From the IMG/VR virus record IMGVR_UViG_3300025695_000006, positions 16,331 to 80,330 of that record: a stretch of DNA of 64,000 nt; one strand, given 5' to 3'. A program made the position numbers and the translations under genes. Shown piece by piece: positions 19,301 to 27,063 of this stretch; position 1 is the first letter of the stretch; the number at the start of each line of letters is the position of its first letter. Source of the DNA: a virus. Under the pieces are notes generated by a model. It was given only the letters and a program-made list of their open reading frames with translations. It was not told where the DNA came from and searched no databases.

Positions 19301-19371
19301 GTTTCTGTTGTGAAGGATAAGTCTTTTTCGGTTGTGTAAACACCTGGAGATGCATATACTTTATTTGCCAT
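16309..19371 (-). CDS. 18: tail sheath protein gp18, enlarged
   Basis: 1,020 residues against 659 in T4. The N-terminus (YASPGVYTTEKDLSFTT, then FIRNFDEFQTTFGG) and the C-terminal domain (from about 780: NPEEIAINILTTPGI, PWFATAGYNRG, and the terminal LRGKIFIKPTPTLEFIELEF) are typical contractile sheath. Sheath subunits wrap the tail tube and contract to drive it through the envelope. The extra ~350 residues lie in the middle and probably form surface-exposed domains, since the sheath core folds from its two ends. A TATTTATC box lies 38 nt before the ATG and a strong terminator follows, so it is a single-gene transcript. Confidence 0.9.
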   Translation of the reverse strand: MANKVYASPGVYTTEKDLSFTTETVGVTTLGSVGETLKGPAFQPMFIRNFDEFQTTFGGTDPQKFKNTQIVKYELPYIAKQYLTQSNQLYVTRVLGLSGYEAGMAWSIKTMGAVDESTLSTTGVTKQSIAFEFDTATNSFYTTSVSGNTDLLTYISDIVGVDATEFTTTFESYFTTIGGYQNARFYDKKHSMYWGLLTSQLETDIDNDANTVNGVIPTYIDAYELPSSVPVSDRDSYILNNELVYNSSNEEYVGTSFGLFCHSFTPSGITTIAGELELYTTVLSASPYNEGHNKTVATIRSRGGYVSDVLKYNAATLSMNAQDDMVNNPFLSFELTGTTGNPTGSDFSYTVSLDQTKANYIKKVIGSTPDDGDAMIFVEEVYDNSLKMGRLNGKIKGLHTELVSENSWDHYKFQFQSPVTPFIVSELRGGLPQRMFRLISISDGTNANYEIKLSIANVDLSKRTFDLYIRSFNDSDKSPVILEKFVDCTMDESLDNYIGRKIGTIDNKYPLKSSYVILEMADNAPSDGVASGFEGYEFRVDDLGSLSVPEVPYKLEYYSPGDVVFDPPFDNATISSGDVVRKHYLGFSSQFGYDKDLLLFKGKKSILGDNAYNTGDDYITKTKGFHMDTNASAIIDSMTNEEVFAVGVGTFNDATIVDGTTTHPYNSMRTRKFTCLFSGGFDGWDAYRVNRTNTDDYKIGRTGFVNSSFDTFTNVEYAELFGTSDYYSTLYGLRSMQNPEEIAINILTTPGIDVLNNTDLVRDAIEIVEEKRLDTIYLPTLPDIKLLNNSNPSDSENWYYAEDIVDELEGTEIDSSYTALYYPWIQINDTTNNANLFIPPTAEVVRNLAYTDNVSFPWFATAGYNRGLVKCNRARIALDQESRDVLYPGRINPLATYSDVGVVIWGNRNLQIKSSALDRLNIRRLLLQARRLIMSVSKRLLFDPNDTTVRNQFLSLVNPILDNIRKERGLTDFRVSVEMDIEDGDRNTLRGKIFIKPTPTLEFIELEFTVTPQNVSFDNI

Positions 19372-19408
19372 ATCTTATAAATTTATTAATCTTTTAATTT
19401 TACTTATT

Positions 19409-19416
19409 GATAAATA
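19409..19416 (-). promoter_or_regulatory. TATTTATC box of tail sheath gene
   Basis: Minus strand reads AATATTTATCAAT, one mismatch from TATTTATA, 37 nt before the gp18 ATG. Confidence 0.4.
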
Positions 19417-19475
19417 TTAAACTTTTTATCAAAAAACCAGAAACTTTCAGCATTTCATAAAAAGTTACTTTATTT

Positions 19476-20243
19476 TTAATTATTTTCTGTTATAGTTATT
19501 GTCCTACTTACTGAAGGAGTTACAATGAAATCTTCTGGATCCAATATGAAACCCTGTAAGTTAAAAGTGTATAATTGAACATAAAATCTTTTATTATTTA
19601 AATCAGTTACTTGACTCTCATCTGATGTATCTTCCAACACAATTGGTATATAATGACCATTAACAGCGGTATAAGCCTGTCTACTTTGAAAATTCTTTAA
19701 AACTATAGCGTTAAACTTATTCAGTTCCTGTTGTCTATATGAGAATATCCTCACAGAATAATTTATATCTACAGGTATAGGTTGAGGTATTTGATACACA
19801 TCAACACCCCTATTATTACCATCCCATGTAGGAACCTCAGCGTAAGTGTAATGTCTACCAGTAGGTATATTATATCTCATAGAAGGGTTGGTACCATACT
19901 TTGTATCAGGACTTCTAACTATATTAATAAAAGGTATTTTAGTGTTTTTATATTCATCAGAAAACTTCCAAGTCTGAGAAAATTCATTCCAAGCCTGTAT
20001 ACCCATCATAAAAACTGGAGTTTTTTCTCCATTAAGTGTTAATGACAATTCATTATTAACGAATTCCTTAAAACCCCTATCTAAATCAATATGTAAAACA
20101 CCTTTAGGTAAATAAGTATCCTTATCAACAATCATATCCTTCATATTCTCAGCCGCACCACTCTGCATAGAGTAAGGGTAAGTAATATTAGAACGATCTC
20201 TCGTTATGTTTATTTTCTTTTTAAAAGAACCAGGTAAAGCCAT
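19476..20243 (-). CDS. probable tail completion / sheath-terminator protein, gp15-like
   Basis: 255 residues; T4 gp15 has 272. A central strand-rich domain contains VDINYSVRIFSYRQQELNKF. The segment FYVQLYTFNLQGFILDPEDF corresponds in style to the gp15 end, where a beta-strand is followed by GW-yPP. gp15 caps the sheath and joins the tail to the neck. The gene follows the neck-like gene at 20246 by 2 nt and precedes the sheath, which suits a tail-completion protein. Similarity is by eye and weak; gp3-type tail terminator or gp14 are alternatives. Confidence 0.45.
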   Translation of the reverse strand: MALPGSFKKKINITRDRSNITYPYSMQSGAAENMKDMIVDKDTYLPKGVLHIDLDRGFKEFVNNELSLTLNGEKTPVFMMGIQAWNEFSQTWKFSDEYKNTKIPFINIVRSPDTKYGTNPSMRYNIPTGRHYTYAEVPTWDGNNRGVDVYQIPQPIPVDINYSVRIFSYRQQELNKFNAIVLKNFQSRQAYTAVNGHYIPIVLEDTSDESQVTDLNNKRFYVQLYTFNLQGFILDPEDFIVTPSVSRTITITENN

Positions 20244-20245
20244 AA

Positions 20246-20767
20246 TTACAATCCATTAAAAACGTTAGGGTCAACGCTAGTACATTTTATTCTTCTGAAG
20301 TAACCCTTATAACCGAAATGAGAACTAGGGTTATCACTAGTGATTTTACCATCATCAAACACGGTAAAATACTTAAAATTATCTTCATAATCCGAGTAAC
20401 CAACCATATCACCATACGATATATCAATACCCTTCTCCTCCAATTGTTTCTTTAAAAGAGTGAACTCTAAATTACCGTAATCTTGATACCTCATATTACC
20501 ATCTGGTAAATAAGATTTATTTTCACTAGTAGATAAATTAAGTATAACCTTCAGTTCAACAGGAGCCTTAAATCTAATATCAGAAGCATTACCTTCCTGA
20601 TAAACATCATCAACCTGAGTATTAACCCTATCTATCCTAAATAAAACAACGGTAAAATTCATATCTCCCTCAATGAGTTCTGTCGCCATGTCTAATTCTA
20701 ATCTGAAGTCTTCTTCGTCATAAAATTTATTTAATCTAGTATTAGGTATCCTAGTCTTTCTATTCAT
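20246..20767 (-). CDS. probable neck/head-completion protein, gp14-like
   Basis: 173 residues, no firm match. It contains VELKVILNLSTSENK, a GDMVGYSDYEDNFKYFTVFDD block, and the terminal YFRRIKCTSVDPNVFNGL, compatible with the small beta-rich neck proteins of T4-like phages. It is first in a two-gene unit with the gp15-like gene and has a TATTTATA box 22 nt before its ATG. gp13 lies about 3 kb away on the opposite strand. The call rests mainly on gene order. Confidence 0.35.
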   Translation of the reverse strand: MNRKTRIPNTRLNKFYDEEDFRLELDMATELIEGDMNFTVVLFRIDRVNTQVDDVYQEGNASDIRFKAPVELKVILNLSTSENKSYLPDGNMRYQDYGNLEFTLLKKQLEEKGIDISYGDMVGYSDYEDNFKYFTVFDDGKITSDNPSSHFGYKGYFRRIKCTSVDPNVFNGL

Positions 20768-20789
20768 ATTAATATAGTTATCTATTACA

Positions 20790-20797
20790 TATAAATA
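20790..20797 (-). promoter_or_regulatory. TATTTATA box of neck gene pair
   Basis: Minus strand reads ACTATTTATATG, 22 nt before the ATG at 20767. Confidence 0.5.
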
Positions 20798-20883
20798 GTT
20801 TCATTTATTAATGAATTGACTTTTATTTTAACAAGTCCTATTATTAATAAAGAATAAAGGTTTGAAATACATGTATTCATATA

Positions 20884-22662
20884 ATGAAACTACCGATAGA
20901 AAAAAGAGCTTTAGATATACTAAAAGTTTATGAAGGGCTTAATGACCACATACTTAAAATAAAAAATGATTATAATAAAACTAAGGGATTTGTACCAACA
21001 AAGGCTCAAAGTAATTATATAATTAGGAATGGTAATGTAAACCCTGTAATCGTAAACAAGTTATTTACTTTAAACCCATCTTGTAGAACTTTTATATCCG
21101 AACAACTAATGTTAGACTTCATACCAGAAGAAGTGTTCGTCAGTAAATTATTATCAAGAAAAAATGATATGTTACATATAAACGGTTGTTTTGAAGAGGG
21201 ATGTGACAAATATTTCAATTTTTATTTATCTAAATCATGCTTAAAATCCAATAAAGAAGAACCAGAGATAGACATAACAAAATACTCTAGACCACCAAAA
21301 CCGCATCAAGTTACCGCTATAAAGAAGTTATTAAGTAACGACAAGTTTATATTAGCTGACGAAATGGGTCTGGGTAAAACAACCTCTGCTATCATATCAG
21401 CTGTTGAGGCTGGGTATGAAAAAATACTAATCGTATGTCCCGCTTCTCTTAAATTAAATTGGGAGGTGGAGATATCTAATTATGATTCGGTGGAAAATAT
21501 AAGTGTTGTTAATGGCAATAACTTTAATGCTAAGAAATGGACTATAGTTAATTACGACATACTCAAAAATTTTCATCACCTACCCAAAAGAGGTGTCAAC
21601 ACTGAAGACTTACCAGTATCACCAATAGACTATAATGAGTTTGATTTAGTTATTGCTGATGAAGCTCATTACCTAAAGAACTCTAATTCAAATAGAACTA
21701 AAATATTTAATGACTTCGCTATGAAGATACCCGTTAGATGGTTATTAACAGGGACACCTATAACCAATAAACCTATCGACTTCTATAATTTGTTATTCCT
21801 ATGCGAATCACCAGTAGCGGACAGTTGGGTTGGTTATGTAAAAAGGTATTGTGCTGGTAGACAATTTAACAGAAAAGGTACCAACAAAAAATACTGGGTA
21901 TGTTCTGGAGCCTCAAACCTGGAAGAATTAAACGAATTTTCATCTGATGTTATATTGAGAAGAACAAAGGATGAATCTATAGATCTACCACAAAAAACTG
22001 TAAAACCAGTATATCTACCAATAGAAATGTCTAAAAACTATAACACCTATATTAAAGAATACGAGGAGTGGCAAGAAGAAATGATAACCAATGGTGAAAA
22101 ACCAAAAGTAACAGACCACTTAACCCAATTAGTAAAAGTTAGACAATTGTTATCCTCAGATAAAATTGGAACGACTATTAATATGGCTGAAGAGATGATA
22201 GATAACGGTCATAAAGTTATTATATTCAGTTGTTTTACAAACACTATAAAAGAATTAGAATCCCATTTTGGTAACAAATGTGTCACTATTGACGGTTCGG
22301 TATCCTCTATAAGAAGACAACACGCAGTTGAAAGTTTTCAAAACAACGATAAAATAAAAGTCTTCATAGGGAATATAGTTGCTGCTGGAGTTGGATTAAC
22401 ATTAACCGAAGGTAGTGTTGTAATATTCAATGATTTGGATTGGACGCCAGCAAATCACATGCAAGCTGAAGATAGAGCACACAGAATAGGACAAGAAAAT
22501 AAGGTACATATAATATACCCCCTAGTTAAAGACACGTTAGATCTTATAATGTATAAAACACTACAATCAAAAATGGAGATTATAAGTACTATAATGGGTG
22601 ATGACCCAAAAGAAGACCATATCTCTATGACTAAAGAGGTTATAAATACCCTATCTCTTTAA
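20884..22662 (+). CDS. SNF2-family DNA helicase/translocase
   Basis: 592 residues with a full set of superfamily 2 motifs: I DEMGLGKT (about 159-166), Ia VCPASLKLNWE, II ADEAH (about 257-261), III LTGTPITNKP, a C-terminal RecA domain with VIIFSCFTNT, and VI QAEDRAHRIGQ. The DEMGLGKT plus AHRIGQ pairing marks SNF2/SMARCAL1-like DNA translocases, which remodel or anneal branched DNA. In a T4-like phage it could replace UvsW in recombination or fork restart. A possible weak promoter (TTG at 20816, TATTATTA at 20839) precedes it. Its stop overlaps that of the convergent GP88-like gene. Confidence 0.9.
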   Translation: MKLPIEKRALDILKVYEGLNDHILKIKNDYNKTKGFVPTKAQSNYIIRNGNVNPVIVNKLFTLNPSCRTFISEQLMLDFIPEEVFVSKLLSRKNDMLHINGCFEEGCDKYFNFYLSKSCLKSNKEEPEIDITKYSRPPKPHQVTAIKKLLSNDKFILADEMGLGKTTSAIISAVEAGYEKILIVCPASLKLNWEVEISNYDSVENISVVNGNNFNAKKWTIVNYDILKNFHHLPKRGVNTEDLPVSPIDYNEFDLVIADEAHYLKNSNSNRTKIFNDFAMKIPVRWLLTGTPITNKPIDFYNLLFLCESPVADSWVGYVKRYCAGRQFNRKGTNKKYWVCSGASNLEELNEFSSDVILRRTKDESIDLPQKTVKPVYLPIEMSKNYNTYIKEYEEWQEEMITNGEKPKVTDHLTQLVKVRQLLSSDKIGTTINMAEEMIDNGHKVIIFSCFTNTIKELESHFGNKCVTIDGSVSSIRRQHAVESFQNNDKIKVFIGNIVAAGVGLTLTEGSVVIFNDLDWTPANHMQAEDRAHRIGQENKVHIIYPLVKDTLDLIMYKTLQSKMEIISTIMGDDPKEDHISMTKEVINTLSL

Positions 22663-23828
22663 TGTTCACATAAAAAGCTAATCTTAACATCTCTTCTTTG
22701 AGCACCCACATCACTATCACCAGTAGGTAATACAATAACATTATACTTTAATGGCTCCTCCTGAGTAGAAGGTAATTCACTAGTGTAAACTAATGACTCA
22801 TAAGGTACATTGTACTTTGAAACAATTAATTTCTTAAGATTCTCTTCACCACCCTCATTAAAGGTAGGTTTACCATTTTCATCTTTAACAAAGTGCGGCC
22901 CCTTTTTAACGAAAATATCTTTAAATAGTTCTTTAGGTACTATCTTAGAAACTTTAACAGAGTCAGTATCCACTTTTTCCGTTTCTCTTTTGTTAGCGTC
23001 ATCTGAAAAGTTCATGATAAAGTTATCATCAGATATATTTGCTATATCCCCCATTTTAGTATAGGCGTAAGATTCGATATTAAAGCCACTACTAATTAAT
23101 TGATTAGTAACACTCCTAGCGATATCATAATATTTTTTAGAGAAAAAATCACCAGCGTCATTCCACCTGATTATTAATTTAATATCTTCCCCTAGTTTTC
23201 TAGACTCTCTTTTAATCTTATAAGCTAAAGGGTCTAATTCATCCATAATTATATTCTCATACTCTTCTGGATCGTTTAATAGTAGGTTTAATCTTTGGGT
23301 ATACTTTAAGTTCTTACCATCATTCATTATATAAAACCCCTTACGAGCATAACAGTTAACAGCACAAGCACCCGCACCAGGACAAGTATTTATAGTATAA
23401 AATTTATTATTATCCTTATCATATAATATACTCCTCAAAGCAGGTAAACCAGTATTAACGGTATATTGTAGCGCACCCTTATCACCTTTTTCCATTTTAG
23501 GATTCCTATCGAAAATTAGTTTAGGTTTAGAAGTGATTTCTCTAATAAAATGCTCCACATCAATATCACCGTCTTTAAGCGGTATATTACCCCTACTAAT
23601 TATAGGTTCGTTAGCGCTTATCTTACCCCTATCTTTAGATTTAGAGTTAAGTCTATCTAATTGACCGTTTAGCATATTAACCACATCTTCTGGAGCCATA
23701 CAGGTTTTCTTAACATCTGAAAACTCTTTATCCCAATCAACCTCGTTAATGCTATTATGTTCTTTTAATCTATAATTAGACAACTCTTTTAATCTAACTA
23801 AAGACTCTCTTATATTTTTCTTACCCAT
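22659..23828 (-). CDS. GP88-like protein with Cys cluster
   Basis: 389 residues. A cysteine cluster CPGAGACAVNCYARKGFY (about residues 148-165) is followed by a RWNDAGDFFSKKYYD motif (about 223-237). Together these resemble the mycobacteriophage gene product 88 family (PF17338), whose function is unknown. The Cys spacing suggests metal or Fe-S binding. The N-terminal ~100 residues look like a less conserved extension. It is the only minus-strand gene between 20.8 and 64 kb and converges on the helicase with overlapping stop codons. A late insertion of an accessory gene is plausible. Confidence 0.55.
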   Translation of the reverse strand: MGKKNIRESLVRLKELSNYRLKEHNSINEVDWDKEFSDVKKTCMAPEDVVNMLNGQLDRLNSKSKDRGKISANEPIISRGNIPLKDGDIDVEHFIREITSKPKLIFDRNPKMEKGDKGALQYTVNTGLPALRSILYDKDNNKFYTINTCPGAGACAVNCYARKGFYIMNDGKNLKYTQRLNLLLNDPEEYENIIMDELDPLAYKIKRESRKLGEDIKLIIRWNDAGDFFSKKYYDIARSVTNQLISSGFNIESYAYTKMGDIANISDDNFIMNFSDDANKRETEKVDTDSVKVSKIVPKELFKDIFVKKGPHFVKDENGKPTFNEGGEENLKKLIVSKYNVPYESLVYTSELPSTQEEPLKYNVIVLPTGDSDVGAQRRDVKISFLCEH

Positions 23829-23888
23829 TCTTTTAAATTATTATATAGTTACACAACTAATATGATGACGTTTTTAGCTATATTAAAC

Positions 23889-23903
23889 TATTTATTATAA
23901 ATA
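23889..23903 (+). promoter_or_regulatory. TATTTATTATAAATA, putative late promoter of gp13 unit
   Basis: TATTTATT at 23889-23896 overlaps TATAAATA at 23896-23903, 8 nt before the gp13-like ATG. Confidence 0.5.
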
Positions 23904-23911
23904 CATACAAA

Positions 23912-25003
23912 ATGAGAATAAATCCAGCTGAGAAAGAGAAGATATACAAACAAGCTAAACATAGACTTGGTGCACCGATCAGAAAAATACAACTAGAGGA
24001 TGAACAATTAGATTCGTTACTTGAATTAGCTACAGAAGATTACGTTGAGTTTATACACAACTGGTTAATAGAACACCAGTGGCCCAGTCTAGTCGGTTTA
24101 AACGTTAATGAAGCGGACTTAACCAGAGCATTTCTATACAGAACACACGATTTAGTAACACAATACACCTACTCATACTCCAAAATAGTTGGTCTAGGTG
24201 CTGGTGAAGGGGGTTATGTCATGAAAAGAGATTTCTTTGAATTAGTAAAGGGTCAACAAATGTATGAAATACCAGCTAACAGAGAAATCAATGAAGTGCT
24301 TTGGTTTACACCAGCCTCTTTAGATCAATCGGTTATAGATCCATTCTTAGGTGTATGGAATAATGCATTTGGTGCTGAATATATGGGATTAGGTAGTTAT
24401 TATATATTACCAGCGTCCGATATGATGCTGAGACAAAATGATAGGAATTTAAAGAATAGAATGATCCGAGGGGAGATGATATATAAAATAACCAACGCAC
24501 CAGACGGTAAGAAGTACGTTCACTTAATGAACACTCCTGGCGGTCGTTTTGATTATAGAGGATCAATGATGGACGCAGGTAAATGTTGGTATTGGTATTA
24601 TGATATTAATCCAGAAATTAAAGAGGATTGTTTAACAAAAAACAAAGATATCATTAAATCGCCAATGGATGTACCTTTGGATAACGTTGCTTTTGATGAT
24701 TTAAACGACCCAGCAAAAATATGGATAAGAAGATATTTCACTGCACTTTGTAAAGAAACTCTGGGTAGGGTTAGAGGTACCTTTGGTGGTAAAATACCAA
24801 TTCCAGATGCTGCTATGGAGATGGAATACCAATCACTTTTATCAGAAGGTAAAGACGAAGTATTAACACTTAAAAAGGAATTGGAAGATAGAATGGTTAG
24901 ATTCAACCCTGTTGAAATGTTGAAGAGAATGTCAACTGAAGCTGAAGAGATTAATAAAGCCTTAAAATATAGAGCTTTCCCAACGCCAATAAAAATAATA
25001 TAA
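23912..25003 (+). CDS. 13: neck protein gp13-like
   Basis: 363 residues (T4 gp13: 309). The N-terminus has the head-completion pattern KHRLGAPIRKIQLEDEQLD. The C-terminal half has IWIRRYFTALCKETLGRVRG followed by GKIPIPDAAMEMEYQSLLSEG, typical of the gp13 neck family in marine T4-like phages. gp13 joins the neck ring to the portal after DNA packaging. It starts the plus-strand structural unit and its stop overlaps the next gene's ATG. It is separated by inversion from the gp14/gp15-like genes. Confidence 0.75.
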   Translation: MRINPAEKEKIYKQAKHRLGAPIRKIQLEDEQLDSLLELATEDYVEFIHNWLIEHQWPSLVGLNVNEADLTRAFLYRTHDLVTQYTYSYSKIVGLGAGEGGYVMKRDFFELVKGQQMYEIPANREINEVLWFTPASLDQSVIDPFLGVWNNAFGAEYMGLGSYYILPASDMMLRQNDRNLKNRMIRGEMIYKITNAPDGKKYVHLMNTPGGRFDYRGSMMDAGKCWYWYYDINPEIKEDCLTKNKDIIKSPMDVPLDNVAFDDLNDPAKIWIRRYFTALCKETLGRVRGTFGGKIPIPDAAMEMEYQSLLSEGKDEVLTLKKELEDRMVRFNPVEMLKRMSTEAEEINKALKYRAFPTPIKII

Positions 25004-26526
25004 TGAGGTATAACGAATCGTATAAGAATGATTATTTCGATCTAACGTTAAGTAATGACTCTCGTGATTTCTATCGAGATTATAGTGATTGTGATTTAAT
25101 TAATATTGACATAACTAAAAACTTATGCTCAATTAAAAACTCATATACGGGTGAAGACGTTGTTTTAGAGAATATAACGCTAACGGGTTACGACAATCAA
25201 TTCTTAGCAGAAAAAGAAGATCTTATAGGAGACAATATAATACAAAACACTAAAAACGGTGTTCAAATTATTTCAAACCCTAAATTAAGTTATGTAATAG
25301 AGAGTGGTGATACATTTTGCTTTCATCAAGTATCTGGTTACACGGGTACGTATAGTTATGATATAGAATACGATAAACTAGATAAAGGTCAATATTACGA
25401 CCAACTAAAGGGAGGTTTCTACCAAGGTTTTTACAAAATAGTTAATCAACCAGTAGAATGGTTCCCCACAAGAGCCAGATTAGGGTGGACCTCAAACAAA
25501 GTTATACACTTTCCTTTATATGAGCAAAGTACAGGGTCGACAAAAAACATTTTAAACGACAATTACTCGGGTAATACTGGTTTTATATTCTATATGGGTA
25601 CTAGAGCAGAAAATAAATTCTCTGACTTAACTCAGATCGAAATAGAAAAATTAGAATCTGGCTACTCAATATCACCCAAAACAGGTGAAAATATATATAC
25701 GTACAATGATTTAGTAACATTAGATGGGGTTAATAAATACGACGGTTATTATAACTACTATCAAGGTTCTATGTACACAGGAAGAAACTATACTGATGAA
25801 TCCAAGAAACTAGTGTATCACCAAGAATACAAAGATTTATATTATAATTCCATAGGTGTTAGAATCACACCAGATGGTAAAATAGGTTACAGAACCATAT
25901 ATCCAACAGACGTTTGTTATAGTGGAGAAACACAAGATGTATCTGGTATAACCAGCAATTCATTCGTAGAGGAAGAAGATAACCCATGTTCAAACCATAC
26001 TGTTAGCAGAATAATAACTAAGTATTTTACTATAGAAGAGTGTTACACAAAAAAACCATTAATTGATGTTAATGAAGAAAAGTATCTACATATTAGCGCC
26101 GTTTTCGAGAGAGACTTCCCTTATGGAGAAGGGTGTGAACTTAAATACGGTGACTATAAAAAAGGTGTCTTATCTATTTACATAAATGGTTTCCTAGTCT
26201 TAAGAAATAAAGAATTTATTGAGATAATTACACACGATTTAGACGAAAAAGCTGATCTACAAGAGACCGTACCATACAACATATCTTTTGGTGGGGGTAC
26301 TCAAAACCTAGTTGAAGCAACATATTTAGACAATACTAAGGAAATAAACACAGTTTTAGACAAATTTTTTACTGGTACTTTTCTAGGTGGTATTAAAGAT
26401 TTTCAAATGTTATGTACCCCACTATACACCATGGAAATAAAAGAAATTGTATCTAATATTAAAGATAAATACGATTTAAAGACAATAAATGGTGGGAGAA
26501 AGATATTTATAAATAAATTATTCTAA
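25003..26526 (+). CDS. unknown virion protein downstream of gp13
   Basis: 507 residues, not recognised. Rich in Tyr, Asn, Gly and beta-strand patterns, with several Cys, as in surface or fibre-like virion proteins. A block YYDQLKGGFYQGFYKI leads to EWFPTRARLGWT; a later NISFGGGTQNLVEAT segment near a concanavalin-like strand pattern could be lectin-like. ATG overlaps the gp13 stop (ATGA-type junction), and it also overlaps the following gene by one base, so the three genes are translationally coupled. A neck or whisker-type structural role is inferred from this coupling. Confidence 0.5.
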   Translation: MRYNESYKNDYFDLTLSNDSRDFYRDYSDCDLINIDITKNLCSIKNSYTGEDVVLENITLTGYDNQFLAEKEDLIGDNIIQNTKNGVQIISNPKLSYVIESGDTFCFHQVSGYTGTYSYDIEYDKLDKGQYYDQLKGGFYQGFYKIVNQPVEWFPTRARLGWTSNKVIHFPLYEQSTGSTKNILNDNYSGNTGFIFYMGTRAENKFSDLTQIEIEKLESGYSISPKTGENIYTYNDLVTLDGVNKYDGYYNYYQGSMYTGRNYTDESKKLVYHQEYKDLYYNSIGVRITPDGKIGYRTIYPTDVCYSGETQDVSGITSNSFVEEEDNPCSNHTVSRIITKYFTIEECYTKKPLIDVNEEKYLHISAVFERDFPYGEGCELKYGDYKKGVLSIYINGFLVLRNKEFIEIITHDLDEKADLQETVPYNISFGGGTQNLVEATYLDNTKEINTVLDKFFTGTFLGGIKDFQMLCTPLYTMEIKEIVSNIKDKYDLKTINGGRKIFINKLF

Positions 26527-26927
26527 TGATATTCAGTATAAGACAAAACTCAACGCTACCCGTATTAAAAATGAAAGTTTTAAAAGATGGTAGAAACGAC
26601 TTCAGACACTTTGAAGAACTTCTAGAGAATTCTGTTGCTACTTTCGCCATGAAAGATGAAGAGAATGGTGTTTATAAAGTAGCCAACAAAGAAGCTAAAA
26701 TAGTTTTAGAAAAACCATGCGAAGAAACTTCAGAAAAAAATTATATTGTCACTTACCAGTTTTCATCTGAGGATACTAATAAACCAGGTATATTTTTAGG
26801 TGAGTTTAAAATCACATTATTCGATTTAACCGACCCAACTAAAGTATACGGAGAGTTGATAACCCCAATACAAGAACAATTATATATACACATACTGGAT
26901 TCTTTTGTTAAAACAGATATCGTATAA
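26526..26927 (+). CDS. unknown, faint BppU N-domain-like protein
   Basis: 133 residues. The pattern FSIRQNSTLPVLKMKVLKDG, then ATFAMKDEENGVYKVANKEA, and then FLGEFKITLFD resembles the small Ig-like N-terminal domain of siphophage upper baseplate proteins (BppU_N). Here it stands alone. The frame overlaps the previous gene by one base, so it belongs to the gp13 unit and is probably a virion component. The resemblance is by eye. Confidence 0.4.
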   Translation: MIFSIRQNSTLPVLKMKVLKDGRNDFRHFEELLENSVATFAMKDEENGVYKVANKEAKIVLEKPCEETSEKNYIVTYQFSSEDTNKPGIFLGEFKITLFDLTDPTKVYGELITPIQEQLYIHILDSFVKTDIV

Positions 26928-27009
26928 TAGTACCATACTCTATATTAGTGAATCAAGGTTTTAAACCACGTGTATTTAATCAATATTAGAAAAAAGAATG
27001 TAATCTTTT

Positions 27010-27039
27010 TTGTTTATCATGTAAATTTATCTATATTTG
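27010..27039 (+). promoter_or_regulatory. Bacteroidetes-type promoter of DNA polymerase
   Basis: TTG (27010-27012), 19-nt spacer, TATATTTG (27032-27039): a full match to the Bacteroidetes consensus TTG-N19-TAnnTTTG. It lies 24 nt before the polymerase ATG, which suggests transcription by host RNA polymerase with the housekeeping sigma early or mid infection. Confidence 0.75.
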
Positions 27040-27063
27040 TCCTAAATTAAAATAAAATTAACG

